A stretch of DNA of 64,000 nt from the NCBI GenBank assembly GCA_964349835.1, contig CAYGID010000004.1, forward strand, positions 1-64,000, given 5' to 3'. How positions within the stretch are numbered: the first letter of the stretch is position 1; each line of letters begins with the position of its first letter. The notes beneath the pieces were generated by a model. That model did not search any database and was not told the origin of the DNA. It saw only the letters and a program-made list of their open reading frames with translations. The DNA is from JAQVSH01 sp964349835. Lineage in GTDB: Bacteria > Bacteroidota > Bacteroidia > Bacteroidales > UBA4181. Shown piece after piece: positions 24,580 through 33,071 of the stretch. The position numbers and the translations under genes are program-made.

Positions 24580-25644
24580 TTAGTTCTTCTGTTCGAATGC
24601 TTTCATGCAATCAACAAGCGCTTGCACTCCCTCAACACTCATCGCATTGTAAATGGAGGCACGGAACCCGCCAACCGAACGGTGTCCTTTGATACCGACC
24701 ATACCCCTTGCTTTTGCGAAATCCATAAATGCAGGCTCCAACTCCGCATATTGGTCGTTCATTACAAAGCAGACGTTCATGATTGAGCGATCTTCTACGT
24801 TGGCGGTTCCTTTGAAAAGGCGGTTCCGTTCAATTTCATTATAAATAAGCTCTGCCTTATGGAGGTTTATCTTCTCCATTTCTACCAGTCCGCCCATGGC
24901 CTTGAGCCATTTCAGGGTTTGGAGAGCCGTAAAGATGGGCAGTACCGGAGGGGTATTGTAGAGAGACCCGTTATCGATATGAATGCGATAATCGAGCATG
25001 GAGGGGATATGGCGGGTTACCTTCCCCAGGATGGAATCCTTAACAATAACAAAAGCCAATCCGGCAGGCGCCAAATTTTTCTGGGCTCCCCCGTAGATCA
25101 GACTATATTTCGACACATCGAGTGGACGACTGAAGATATCCGACGACATATCGGCCACTAAAGGAACAGGACTGTCGATATCGGTACGAATTTCGGTACC
25201 AAAAATGGTATTGTTGGTGGTGATATGAAAATAATCTACATCCAACGGAATGGTGTAACACTTGGGAATGTAGGAGAAATTTTTGTCCTTCGAGGAAGCT
25301 ACCTCAATGACCTGTCCAAACCCCTTTGCCTCTTTGAGCGCCTTGCTTGCCCAGGTACCGGTATTCAGGTAGGCAGCTTTCGACTCCATCAGGTTAAAAG
25401 GAATCATACAAAATTGCAAACTGGCGCCACCTCCCAAAAAGAGGACGGAGTAGCCCTCCGGAATATCCAACAATTCACGAAAAAGCTGAACGGACTCATT
25501 GATAACCGCTTCGAACTCTTTGCTACGATGGGATATCTCCAAAAGGGACAATCCCACACCGGGAAGCTCTAATACAGCCTTAGCTGTCTCTTCGATGGCA
25601 ACTCTGGGTAATACAGAGGGACCTGCGTTAAAGTTATATTTCAT
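24580..25644 (-). CDS. serC: phosphoserine aminotransferase
   Basis: A 354-residue class V aminotransferase of normal SerC length. It begins MKYNFNAGPSVLPR and has LGGGASLQFCMIPFNL, DMSSDIFSRPLDVSKYSLIYGGAQKNLAPAG with the PLP lysine in GAQKN, and the C-terminal GHRSVGGFRASIYNAMSVEGV. It transaminates 3-phosphohydroxypyruvate with glutamate to give phosphoserine in the cytoplasm. It is the first gene of serC-serA with a promoter at 25729-25736. The serine product links to the glycine and one-carbon genes (gcvT, kbl) just upstream on the same strand. Confidence 0.97.
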   Translation of the reverse strand: MKYNFNAGPSVLPRVAIEETAKAVLELPGVGLSLLEISHRSKEFEAVINESVQLFRELLDIPEGYSVLFLGGGASLQFCMIPFNLMESKAAYLNTGTWASKALKEAKGFGQVIEVASSKDKNFSYIPKCYTIPLDVDYFHITTNNTIFGTEIRTDIDSPVPLVADMSSDIFSRPLDVSKYSLIYGGAQKNLAPAGLAFVIVKDSILGKVTRHIPSMLDYRIHIDNGSLYNTPPVLPIFTALQTLKWLKAMGGLVEMEKINLHKAELIYNEIERNRLFKGTANVEDRSIMNVCFVMNDQYAELEPAFMDFAKARGMVGIKGHRSVGGFRASIYNAMSVEGVQALVDCMKAFEQKN

Positions 25645-25728
25645 CTACATTGAAATGAGGTGGGCATACTGCTCAGGAGCGATTAGTACGAACCGGGGTT
25701 GTGATTTCTTTTCACTAAAAAACGGAAG

Positions 25729-25736
25729 CAAAAGTA
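25729..25736 (-). promoter_or_regulatory. -7 box of serC-serA
   Basis: Minus-strand TACTTTTG (plus-strand CAAAAGTA), 84 bp before the serC ATG. No -33 match at the usual distance. The rest of the 174-bp gap to comB shows no other feature. Confidence 0.55.
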
Positions 25737-25818
25737 GTGTTTTTTGCGAAAAAAAAAGGAAAACCAGTAGAAATGAAAGGTAAGGAGAGACCATATCTTT
25801 CACTCAGAATCTAACAAT

Positions 25819-26559
25819 TTATCTGACTGATTGTTGCAGGTGCCGATCCAAAGGAACCAAGGCGTCGCCCCGAAGAATGGGAATCACCGTTGTGAGATCG
25901 AAGGTGTGGCAATAAGCCAGAATATCGTCGAGACTTTTTTGTCTAAGACGGCTGCGTTGCGCGGCCTTTTCGACATACGCCAACGGATCGTTTTCGGCCA
26001 GACCCCACAAATCGAGCGAGGCTACCACACTGTCGCACTCCGAAAAAAAGCGGCCTCCCTCAAGTAATTTTTTGCACATGGCACCTGCAAGTAAGGTATC
26101 CTCCAGATTAAAACGGTTTTTCCATCCGGCACAAAACAGAATCACATCGCGATCCTCCTGTTCAAGCCAGCTGCACAAGGCCGAGAAATTAAGATAGGAT
26201 CCAATCGTAACGGTATGACAACCGGAAGCCATTACAATCGATTTGGTTCCATTGGTTGTGGTGTAAATTACAGTTCTGCCCTCGATATTCTCCCTTGAAA
26301 AATTTTTAGGAGAGTTGCCGAAATCGGCAAAATCGAGAGTAATTCCATCCCTTTCGCCCGCAACCACATAGCCTTTCTCCTTATATTCCCTGAGCGTCTC
26401 CGTGTCGGCAACAGGAATCAGCGAAGTGGCGCCATTCATCAGGGCAGTGCAGATGGAGGAGGTGGCCCTCAGTACATCAATAATCACGCAGTTGGCATCC
26501 GAACTGGCATGCAATCCGAACAGCGCCGGCGAAAAACAGACTTCCAATCTCTTTTGCAT
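25819..26559 (-). CDS. ComB-family 2-phosphosulfolactate phosphatase
   Basis: A 246-residue protein with the ComB signatures VIIDVLRATSSICTALMNGA, VAGERDGITLDFADFGNSP, VIYTTTNGTKSI and CAGWKNRFNLEDTLLAGAM. Characterised ComB removes phosphate from 2-phosphosulfolactate in coenzyme M synthesis; in bacteria without that pathway the true substrate is uncertain. No comA, comC or other sulfolactate gene is visible. It follows gcvT by 2 bp and lies at the end of kbl-gcvT-comB, a setting that offers no obvious reason for a sulfolactate role. Confidence 0.85.
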   Translation of the reverse strand: MQKRLEVCFSPALFGLHASSDANCVIIDVLRATSSICTALMNGATSLIPVADTETLREYKEKGYVVAGERDGITLDFADFGNSPKNFSRENIEGRTVIYTTTNGTKSIVMASGCHTVTIGSYLNFSALCSWLEQEDRDVILFCAGWKNRFNLEDTLLAGAMCKKLLEGGRFFSECDSVVASLDLWGLAENDPLAYVEKAAQRSRLRQKSLDDILAYCHTFDLTTVIPILRGDALVPLDRHLQQSVR

Positions 26560-26561
26560 GA

Positions 26562-27644
26562 TTACACCAGAAAAGGCATTTTTACCACTTGGGCCTTCAG
26601 CATTTTATTTCGCACGGAAATAAAAAGCTCAGTGCCAATCCCTGCATTAGCTGTAGTTACATAACCCATCCCGATACCCTTGTTCAGGCAGGGCGATTGA
26701 GTACCCGAAGTAACCACACCTACCTCGCTGCCGGCACTGTCGCAAATGGGGTAGCCATGACGAGGAATTCCCCGGTCAATCAGTTCGAAACCAACTAACT
26801 GTCTCTGCACACCCTCGTTTTTCTGTTTCTCAAACAGCGGTCTGTCAATAAAACCTTTGGTGAACTTGGTAATCCATCCCAAACCGGCCTCAAGAGGAGA
26901 GGTAGAATCGTCAATGTCGTTACCATACAGAGAGTATCCCATCTCCAGACGTAGCGTATCGCGGGCGCCCAGACCTATCGGCAGAATACCAAACTCTTTG
27001 CCCGCCTCCAGAATCTTATTGTAAATCTTGATTCCATCGGAATTGTAGAAGTATAGTTCGAACCCTCCGGCTCCCGTATATCCAGTATTCGAAATGATAA
27101 CCTGCCCGGCCCCGGCAAAAGAACCGGTAACAAAATGGTAATAGGCTATAGATTTGAGGTTTACATCGGTCAGTTTCTGAAGCGTGGCCAAGGCGTTCGG
27201 CCCCTGTACAGCAAGCTGAGAAATACGATCCGAAGCATTCTCCAATTCGGCGCCAAATTCCAGGTTACAAGAGGTAATCCAGTTGAAGTCTTTTTCGATA
27301 TTGGAGGCATTCACAACTAAAAGATATTTCTCCTCATCGTACTTGTACACCAACAGGTCGTCAACAATTCCACCTTTCCCGTTAGGGAAACAGGAGTACT
27401 GGGCCTTTCCGGGAGTCAGAAGATTCAAGTCGTTTGTGGTGATATACTGCAAAAGACCCAAGGCATTGGGCCCTTTTACCCATATCTCACCCATATGCGA
27501 CACATCGAAAATGCCCACACTGTTACGAACCGCCAGATGTTCTTTGATAAGACCCGAGAACTCTACAGGCATGTGAAACCCTGCAAAAGGAACCATTTTG
27601 GCCCCCATAGCTATATGGAACGATTCAAAAATTGTTGCTTTCAT
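26562..27644 (-). CDS. gcvT: glycine cleavage system T protein (aminomethyltransferase)
   Basis: A 360-residue GcvT of normal length: GAKMVPFAGFHMPVEFSGLIKEHLAVRNSVGIFDVSHMGEIWV (conserved N-terminal segment), NASNIEKDFNWI, NTGYTGAGGFELYF and GLGARDTLRLEMGYSLYGNDID. It transfers the methylene group of glycine to tetrahydrofolate, releasing ammonia. Genes for the P, H and L proteins are not in the window. Its start codon overlaps the kbl stop (ATGA), so the two are coupled: threonine-derived glycine made by Tdh/Kbl could go straight to cleavage (inference). Confidence 0.96.
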   Translation of the reverse strand: MKATIFESFHIAMGAKMVPFAGFHMPVEFSGLIKEHLAVRNSVGIFDVSHMGEIWVKGPNALGLLQYITTNDLNLLTPGKAQYSCFPNGKGGIVDDLLVYKYDEEKYLLVVNASNIEKDFNWITSCNLEFGAELENASDRISQLAVQGPNALATLQKLTDVNLKSIAYYHFVTGSFAGAGQVIISNTGYTGAGGFELYFYNSDGIKIYNKILEAGKEFGILPIGLGARDTLRLEMGYSLYGNDIDDSTSPLEAGLGWITKFTKGFIDRPLFEKQKNEGVQRQLVGFELIDRGIPRHGYPICDSAGSEVGVVTSGTQSPCLNKGIGMGYVTTANAGIGTELFISVRNKMLKAQVVKMPFLV

Positions 27645-28834
27645 TCTGCTAATACCTTCAATTTTTTACCAACTTTAGTAAAGGCCTCCACGCAACGGTC
27701 AATATCATTGAATGAGTGGCCTGCCGATAACTGCACCCGGATCCGGGCCTGCCCGGCGGGAACCACCGGATAAAAAAAGCCTGTTACATAAATCCCCTCC
27801 TCAAGCATAGCAGCGGCAAACTCCTGCGAAAGACGGGCATCATATAACATAACGGCGCAAATGGCCGACCGGGTTGGCTTCATATCGAATCCGGCAGAAG
27901 CCATCTTCTGTGTAAAACGGGCAATATTCGCAACCAATCGATCGTGCAATCCCTTATCCTCTTCGAGCATTCGGAAAACCTCGAGCGAGGCACCAACCAC
28001 TGCCGGCGGAATAGAGTTAGAAAACAGGTAGGGTCTCGACCGCTGACGAAGAAGGGCTATCAACTCCTTAGGACCCGATGTAAATCCGCCGATTGCACCC
28101 CCGAAGGCCTTTCCCAGGGTACCTGTATAAATATCAATTTTACCGTAGGTATCGAACTGTTCGCTGACGCCCTTCCCGGTAGGCCCCACCACGCCTGCCG
28201 AGTGGCATTCGTCGACCATGACCAGCGCCTTATATTTCTGCGCCAATTCACAAATTTTGTCCATTGGAGCCACATTCCCATCCATCGAAAAGACTCCGTC
28301 GGTAACGATAATGCGGAAACGCGCTGATTGTGCTTCTATAAGAGCCGCCTCGAGCGATTGCATATCGGCATTTGCATAACGAAGTCGCTTTGCCTTGCAT
28401 AACCGAACACCATCAATTATAGAGGCGTGGTTCAACGCATCCGAAATGATAGCATCCTCTTCCGAAAAGAGCGGTTCAAACAGCCCTCCATTGGCGTCGA
28501 AACAGGCAGCATAGAGAATCGTATCTTCGGTTTTGAAGAATCGCGAAACAGCAGCCTCAAGCTCTTTGTGTAAATCCTGAGTTCCGCAGATGAATCGGAC
28601 CGACGACATTCCGTACCCGTGCGAATCCATTGCCAATTTGGCTGCCTGAATCACTCTGGGATGGTTAGAAAGACCCAGATAGTTGTTGGCACAGAAGTTC
28701 AGTACCTGCTCACCTGATTGCAACGCTATAGAACTACTCTGCGGGGTAACGATAATACGCTCCCGCTTAAACAGACCGGCCGCTTCGATAGAACGAAGCT
28801 CTTCCGACAAAAAAGGGGCAATTTGATTATACAT
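27641..28834 (-). CDS. kbl: glycine C-acetyltransferase (2-amino-3-ketobutyrate CoA ligase)
   Basis: A 397-residue PLP enzyme matching the usual Kbl length. It has NFCANNYLGLSNHPRV, GMSSVRFICGTQDLHKELEAAVSRFF, VDECHSAGVVGPTGKGVSEQF and the PLP lysine in IYTGTLGKAFGGAIGG. It splits 2-amino-3-oxobutyrate with CoA into glycine and acetyl-CoA, the second step of threonine breakdown. The ATG at 28834 (MYNQIAPFLSEEL) is used; the frame is open to 29002 but the extra 56 residues resemble no homologue. It is divergent from the threonine dehydrogenase gene and overlaps gcvT by 4 bp. Confidence 0.95.
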   Translation of the reverse strand: MYNQIAPFLSEELRSIEAAGLFKRERIIVTPQSSSIALQSGEQVLNFCANNYLGLSNHPRVIQAAKLAMDSHGYGMSSVRFICGTQDLHKELEAAVSRFFKTEDTILYAACFDANGGLFEPLFSEEDAIISDALNHASIIDGVRLCKAKRLRYANADMQSLEAALIEAQSARFRIIVTDGVFSMDGNVAPMDKICELAQKYKALVMVDECHSAGVVGPTGKGVSEQFDTYGKIDIYTGTLGKAFGGAIGGFTSGPKELIALLRQRSRPYLFSNSIPPAVVGASLEVFRMLEEDKGLHDRLVANIARFTQKMASAGFDMKPTRSAICAVMLYDARLSQEFAAAMLEEGIYVTGFFYPVVPAGQARIRVQLSAGHSFNDIDRCVEAFTKVGKKLKVLAE

Positions 28835-28983
28835 TTCAGAGATGGATGGAGGTTTACTGCCGCAAAAATCACCTTTTTTTTCGGATAACCAACCCTTTCT
28901 GTGGAGTTCTTTGTGCACCCCGCAGCGGATGAAGAAGTAGTTTCGGGTTATGTTTTCAATTTCAGTACTTTGAGCGCATTCGA

Positions 28984-28999
28984 TATGTTTTACAACATA
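28984..28999. promoter_or_regulatory. inverted repeat between kbl and tdh
   Basis: TATGTT (28984-28989) and AACATA (28994-28999) flank TTAC in the 306-bp gap between the two divergent threonine-degradation genes. Position and symmetry suggest a regulator site shared by both. The rest of the gap holds only the tdh -7 box and AT-rich sequence. Six-bp arms can arise by chance, so this is tentative. Confidence 0.35.
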
Positions 29000-29107
29000 C
29001 AACCCTTAATTTTCAGCATTTTATGCCGTAAAACATTTTTTATGAAGAAAATGATGTATCAATGTAAACCCGGCAACTAAAGCTGGTTTTCACCTAAAAA
29101 TCTTATG

Positions 29108-29115
29108 TATGTTTG
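29108..29115 (+). promoter_or_regulatory. -7 box of the threonine dehydrogenase gene
   Basis: TATGTTTG ends 25 bp before the ATG at 29141 and lies inside the longer frame from 29105, so the later ATG is the likely start. Confidence 0.6.
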
Positions 29116-29140
29116 TTCGCTAAAAAGCCCGAAATATCGA

Positions 29141-30100
29141 ATGAAAAGAGTCCTGATTATTGGTTCAACCGGTCAAATCGGTACGGAGTTAACAGTTGCC
29201 CTCAGGGCAATTTATGGATATCAGAATGTAGTGGCCGGATATGTGGAAAATCAACTTCCACCTTACGAGATAGCCTCATCGGGGCCGATTGCCGAAGTTG
29301 ATGTTACCCGTCCCGAAACCATTCTATCGGTTGTGAAGAGATACGCCATCGATACCATTTTTAATCTTGCAGCCCTTCTTTCGGCGGTGGCTGAGGAGAA
29401 ACCCCGGTTGGCCTGGCATATCGGGGTCGACGGACTTTGCAATGTACTCGAAGTGGCCCGACAAGAGCAGTGCGCCCTCTTTACGCCCAGTTCGATTGGC
29501 GCCTTTGGGAAAGGCACCCCTGCCTACAACACACCACAGGAAACCCTCCAGAGACCTACTACTATATATGGCATTACCAAAGTAACCGGAGAGTTGCTCA
29601 GCGACTACTACCACCTTCGCTACGGCGTTGATACCCGTTCGGTGCGCTTTCCCGGATTGATTTCGAACGTAGCTTTACCGGGAGGCGGAACAACCGATTA
29701 CGCGGTCGAACTCTTTTACGCCGCAGTTGAGGGAAAAAAATTCGCTTGCCCGATCGAGGCAGGCACCTTCATGGACATGATGTATATGCCCGACGCTCTG
29801 CGCGCCTGCATTGAGTTGATGGAGGCCGATCCTATGCGATTGGTACATCGTAATGCATTCAACATCACCGCGATGAGCTTAGATCCTGAGATTTTGTTTG
29901 CTGAGGTTCGCAAGCACATCCCAAATTTCGATACAGAATACCGTATCGATCCTGTGCGTCAAGCCATTGCCGATAGCTGGCCAAATAGCCTCGATGATTC
30001 CTGTGCAAGAGAGGAGTGGGGCTGGTTGCCGCAATTCAATTTAGGAACCATGGCGGTTGATATGATAGCCAAACTCACAAAAAAATTGAAAACTCCTTAA
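29141..30100 (+). CDS. tdh: L-threonine 3-dehydrogenase, SDR (UDP-glucose-epimerase-like) type
   Basis: A 319-residue extended-SDR protein: VLIIGSTGQIGTEL (NAD-binding GxTGxxG), SSIGAFG, the active-site YGITKVTGE (YxxxK), VRFPGLISN and MDMMYMPDALRACIELM. It matches the epimerase-like bacterial threonine dehydrogenase family rather than the zinc-dependent E. coli Tdh. It oxidises threonine to 2-amino-3-oxobutyrate, the substrate of the divergent kbl product. The start at 29141 (MKRVLIIG) is preferred over 29105, which lies upstream of the -7 box. Confidence 0.93.
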   Translation: MKRVLIIGSTGQIGTELTVALRAIYGYQNVVAGYVENQLPPYEIASSGPIAEVDVTRPETILSVVKRYAIDTIFNLAALLSAVAEEKPRLAWHIGVDGLCNVLEVARQEQCALFTPSSIGAFGKGTPAYNTPQETLQRPTTIYGITKVTGELLSDYYHLRYGVDTRSVRFPGLISNVALPGGGTTDYAVELFYAAVEGKKFACPIEAGTFMDMMYMPDALRACIELMEADPMRLVHRNAFNITAMSLDPEILFAEVRKHIPNFDTEYRIDPVRQAIADSWPNSLDDSCAREEWGWLPQFNLGTMAVDMIAKLTKKLKTP

Positions 30101-30114
30101 AATGATTACCTTTG
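30086..30114 (+). promoter_or_regulatory. promoter of the DEAD-box helicase gene
   Basis: TTG (30086-30088), an 18-bp spacer, then TACCTTTG (30107-30114). It overlaps the end of tdh. Transcription would start near 30120, giving a leader of about 170 nt. Confidence 0.7.
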
Positions 30115-30116
30115 CG

Positions 30117-30288
30117 CCGGGAATTTGAAAAAATTCCGGGTTTGCGTCTTGTGAGAGCCGATATCAGTTTGCGTGCATTCGCCTTCGCTTCAAAGTTTTT
30201 CGCCGCCCTAATTTAATTCGTTTACTATCCGCAAATTTCCGGGAGATTGCATGGGGCAATGGCTTGGGTGGCGGAAAATGGTCCTTTA
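30117..30288 (+). other. long structured 5' leader of the DEAD-box helicase mRNA
   Basis: The leader opens with a hairpin of inner stem GAATTT/AAATTC extended by GC pairs with one mismatch (30118-30141). The following ~145 nt contain no ORF of note before ATG 30289. Long leaders are common on cold-shock RNA helicase mRNAs in other bacteria; such control here is inference only. Confidence 0.45.
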
Positions 30289-32010
30289 ATGAAAACATTC
30301 GAAGAATTGGGGGTCTCCCCCGAAATCTTGAGGGCAGTTGTGGCCCTCGGTTACGAGCATCCTATGCCCGTCCAGGAACAGGTGATCCCCCTGTTACTCC
30401 AACAACACAACGATGTAATTGCCCTGGCTCAAACCGGGACTGGAAAAACGGCGGCTTTCGGGCTGCCCTTGATTCAAAAGGCAGAAACATCGGTAAAAAC
30501 GCCGCAGGCCATAGTGCTGTGTCCCACGCGCGAACTCTGCGTACAAATCTCGGGCGATTTAAATGACTATGCCGAATTCAGCCCGGATATCCGGATTTTG
30601 CCCGTTTATGGAGGTGCCAGCATCGACCACCAAATCCAGATGCTGCGCAGGGGAGTCCAAATTGTGGTGGCAACGCCCGGAAGGCTGATCGACCTGATTC
30701 ATCGCCGCGCTGTTGTCCTCGACAAAGTATCGACCGTGGTTCTTGACGAAGCCGACGAAATGCTCAATATGGGCTTCTCCGAAAGCATCGACGAAATTCT
30801 TGCATCTATCCCTGCCGACCGACAGACCCTTCTGTTTTCGGCAACAATGCCCTCACAGATTGCCGCTATCACCCGTAAGTACATGAAGGAACCCATTGAA
30901 ATCACCATTGGGAACAAAAACGCGGGAGCCGAAAACGTGAAGCACATCTATTATATGGTGCATGCAAAGGATAAATACAAAGCGCTGAAGAGGATAGCCG
31001 ACTATAACCCGGATATTTACGGCATTGTTTTTTGCCGCACCCGGAAAGAGACACAAGAGATAGCCGACCTGTTGATTCAGGATGGCTATAGCGCAGATTC
31101 TCTTCATGGCGACCTTTCGCAGGCACAACGCGACTTGGTGATGCAAAAATTTCGTGTACGCAACATTCAGTTATTGGTTGCCACCGATGTGGCTGCCAGA
31201 GGCCTTGATGTAGAGAACCTGACCCATGTAATACACTATCAACTTCCCGACGACATTGAAGCCTACACCCACAGAAGTGGTCGTACTGGCAGGGCCGGCA
31301 AAACTGGAATCTCTGTTGCCATTGTCCATCTAAAAGAGCGTCACCTCATTAAAGCCATCGAAAAGATTATCGGGAAGAGCTTCGTAGCCGAAAAGATTCC
31401 TACGGGCGAGAAGATTTGTGAAAAGCAACTCTTTCACAAAGTCGACAAGATGGAGAAGGTAGAAATAGATCCTACGCCCATTGAACCCTTCCTGGCTTCT
31501 ATCTATCGCAAATTGGAGTGGCTCGACAAGGAGGAGATCATTAAACGATTCATCTCTTTAGAGTTCAATACATTACTCACGTACTATAAAGATTCAATCG
31601 ATTTAAATCCGTCGGAAGATTCGTTCGAAAGCCGAAAAGGCCGCAGAAATAAAGAGCCCTTCCTCGAAGGCTCCGACCGCTCGGGTCGCACCGAAGAGGG
31701 GTTTGTTCGTCTCTTTATCAATATAGGCAAGGAAGACGGACTCTATCCCAACCATCTGATTGGTTTGCTGAATGACTTTATTCCTGGACGGAGAATCCGT
31801 TTGGGCAAAATAGAGTTGATGAAAACCTTCTCCTTTTTTGAAATCGAAAATGCCGATAAAAAGGCGGTCATGAATGCCTTATCAAACCTTACCTATCACA
31901 ATCGGAGAGTAGTGGTCGATGTAGCCAGCCCCAAAGCCGAATTTGACGAGGCGTCGGGAGAATCGTATGCCGGCAAGAAAAAATCAAGAAAAGTAAAGGA
32001 AGATAAGTAG
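30289..32010 (+). CDS. DEAD-box RNA helicase with DbpA-type RNA-binding domain
   Basis: A 573-residue protein. The Q motif is followed by AQTGTGKTAAF (Walker A), PTRELCVQ, VLDEADEMLNMGF (DEAD), SAT, and the RecA-2 motifs VATDVAARGLD and HRSGRTGRAGKTG. The C-terminal region about residues 470-560 (VRLFINIGKEDGLYPNHLIGLLNDFI...FSFFEIENADKKAVMNAL) is the DbpA/CsdA RNA-binding domain, and the end is lysine-rich. It probably unwinds structured RNA during ribosome assembly or cold adaptation. The start at 30289 (MKTFEELGVSPEI) fits homologues; upstream in-frame ATGs lie in the leader. It ends at a strong hairpin (32050-32086). Confidence 0.95.
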   Translation: MKTFEELGVSPEILRAVVALGYEHPMPVQEQVIPLLLQQHNDVIALAQTGTGKTAAFGLPLIQKAETSVKTPQAIVLCPTRELCVQISGDLNDYAEFSPDIRILPVYGGASIDHQIQMLRRGVQIVVATPGRLIDLIHRRAVVLDKVSTVVLDEADEMLNMGFSESIDEILASIPADRQTLLFSATMPSQIAAITRKYMKEPIEITIGNKNAGAENVKHIYYMVHAKDKYKALKRIADYNPDIYGIVFCRTRKETQEIADLLIQDGYSADSLHGDLSQAQRDLVMQKFRVRNIQLLVATDVAARGLDVENLTHVIHYQLPDDIEAYTHRSGRTGRAGKTGISVAIVHLKERHLIKAIEKIIGKSFVAEKIPTGEKICEKQLFHKVDKMEKVEIDPTPIEPFLASIYRKLEWLDKEEIIKRFISLEFNTLLTYYKDSIDLNPSEDSFESRKGRRNKEPFLEGSDRSGRTEEGFVRLFINIGKEDGLYPNHLIGLLNDFIPGRRIRLGKIELMKTFSFFEIENADKKAVMNALSNLTYHNRRVVVDVASPKAEFDEASGESYAGKKKSRKVKEDK

Positions 32011-32031
32011 ATAGGTAGCCAGAAACATTTA

Positions 32032-32045
32032 TTACATATGTAAAC
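32032..32045. promoter_or_regulatory. first copy of the TTACATATGTATAC-like site
   Basis: TTACATATGTAAAC just after the helicase stop, including the perfect 12-bp palindrome TTACATATGTAA. It is one base different from the copy at 32251. See the finding on the three sites. Confidence 0.5.
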
Positions 32046-32049
32046 TTGC

Positions 32050-32086
32050 CTGGGGCAGGGGAGGGGAAAACCCTCTTCTGCCCCAG
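32050..32086 (+). terminator. hairpin terminator of the helicase gene
   Basis: A 9-bp perfect stem CTGGGGCAG / CTGCCCCAG (32050-32086) with an inner GAGGG/CCCTC stem, then CTGTTTTG. It is a stable GC-rich hairpin with a short T run. Confidence 0.75.
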
Positions 32087-32503
32087 CTGTTTTGTACCAA
32101 TTCCCGCCGAAAATCCCCCATGTTTGTAGCCAATTTCTCATGCAATAATGGATGTGGAAAACCCGATTTATCAGGTTTATAATAGCTCCTTTACCACCTA
32201 TAAACCAACTAATTATAACAATCACCAAAAGTAAAAATGCAAGCATTTGTTTACATATGTATACAATGCGGGGTAACTCTTTGAGAAGTCAATGCATCTT
32301 TATTATAATTCATTGATTACCAATAATAAGAAGCAGTTTATTTGACTTAATGATTTATATCGGCGTTTATTTAGTAACCCCTTTAATGGTAACATTCTTC
32401 TATGATTATATGTGAGAATTGCACATTCTGATTGTTTCCATTTGTAACCTACAAATGTTACCGATGTAACCAGAACGGAGGCGCCATTTGTCTCTATTAT
32501 TAA
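32087..32503. other. AT-rich intergenic region upstream of the XRE gene
   Basis: No gene is supported over this stretch. It holds a copy of the 14-bp site at 32251-32264 and several GTAAC half-sites, including an inverted repeat ATTTGTA-ACC-TACAAAT near 32440-32456. Together these resemble a regulatory region that is large for one small gene. Confidence 0.5.
32251..32264. promoter_or_regulatory. second copy of the 14-bp site
   Basis: TTACATATGTATAC, containing palindrome TACATATGTA. It differs by one base from each of the two other copies (32032 and 32504). All three have the same orientation. Confidence 0.55.
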
Positions 32504-32517
32504 TTACATTTGTATAC
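32504..32517 (+). promoter_or_regulatory. third copy of the 14-bp site, overlapping the -7 box of the XRE gene
   Basis: TTACATTTGTATAC includes TACATTTG (32505-32512), a match to TAnnTTTG, 20 bp before the XRE ATG. A protein bound here would block the gene's own promoter, which suggests autoregulation (inference). Confidence 0.6.
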
Positions 32518-32531
32518 TCAATTTTTTACCC

Positions 32532-32984
32532 ATGAAAAGCCGGATTCAGGAGATTTTACAGAGAGAGCAGCTTTCGGCAGCCCAGTTTGCCGACAAAATC
32601 GGTGTTCAGCGTTCCAGTGTTTCACATGTGTTATCGGGACGTAACAAACCCAGTATAGATTTTATACAGAAAATCCTTCAAAACATAGATGGGATAAGTG
32701 CCGATTGGCTTCTCTCGGGTCGTGGCGAATTCCGGAAAAAACACGGCCCTTCCTCTTCAAGTATCGAAACCGGCCTGCTCTTCGAAGAAATCGAGAGTGC
32801 CGGGAGCCCGAAAAACCTCATTCAGGAGACGATGCAATACGAATCGGCCTCATCAACCCAAACCGACCCCTTGCCCACAACTGCTATTCCGCGCCTGCTC
32901 TCTGCCCCGACGGGGCAAAAACGTCTGGAAAGGGTTCTTTTCTTCTATTCCGACAACACTTTCACAGAGTACCGCCCAGAATAA
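32532..32984 (+). CDS. XRE-family helix-turn-helix regulator
   Basis: A 150-residue protein. The N-terminal helix-turn-helix reads RIQEILQREQLSAAQFADKIGVQRSSVSHVLSGRNKPS (broken here as family pattern: ADKIGVQRSSVSHVLSG is the DNA-binding core), then FIQKILQNIDGISADWLLSG, common in Bacteroidota XRE proteins. A variable serine/threonine-rich linker follows, then the conserved tail RLERVLFFYSDNTFTEYRPE, whose role is unknown. Three near-identical sites lie upstream, one over its own -7 box, so it is probably autoregulated and may also act on the helicase 3' region. The target genes are unknown. Confidence 0.88.
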   Translation: MKSRIQEILQREQLSAAQFADKIGVQRSSVSHVLSGRNKPSIDFIQKILQNIDGISADWLLSGRGEFRKKHGPSSSSIETGLLFEEIESAGSPKNLIQETMQYESASSTQTDPLPTTAIPRLLSAPTGQKRLERVLFFYSDNTFTEYRPE

Positions 32985-33000
32985 GAATGCAGAATCGTGC

Positions 33001-33030
33001 TTGTAAAGCGTGCAAAAGAGCCTATTTTTG
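33001..33030 (+). promoter_or_regulatory. promoter of pyrD
   Basis: TTG (33001-33003), 19-bp spacer, TATTTTTG (33023-33030): a textbook Bacteroidota promoter, 42 bp before the ATG at 33072. Confidence 0.75.
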
Positions 33031-33071
33031 TAGTTGAATCTGGCGGATTCCCGCCCCTTTGCAGAGAGCAT

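Noticed and set aside
31896..32246. 116-codon minus-strand ORF with a hydrophobic N-terminus
   Set aside because: It crosses the helicase terminator and the helicase 3' end; hydrophobicity comes from AT-rich DNA.
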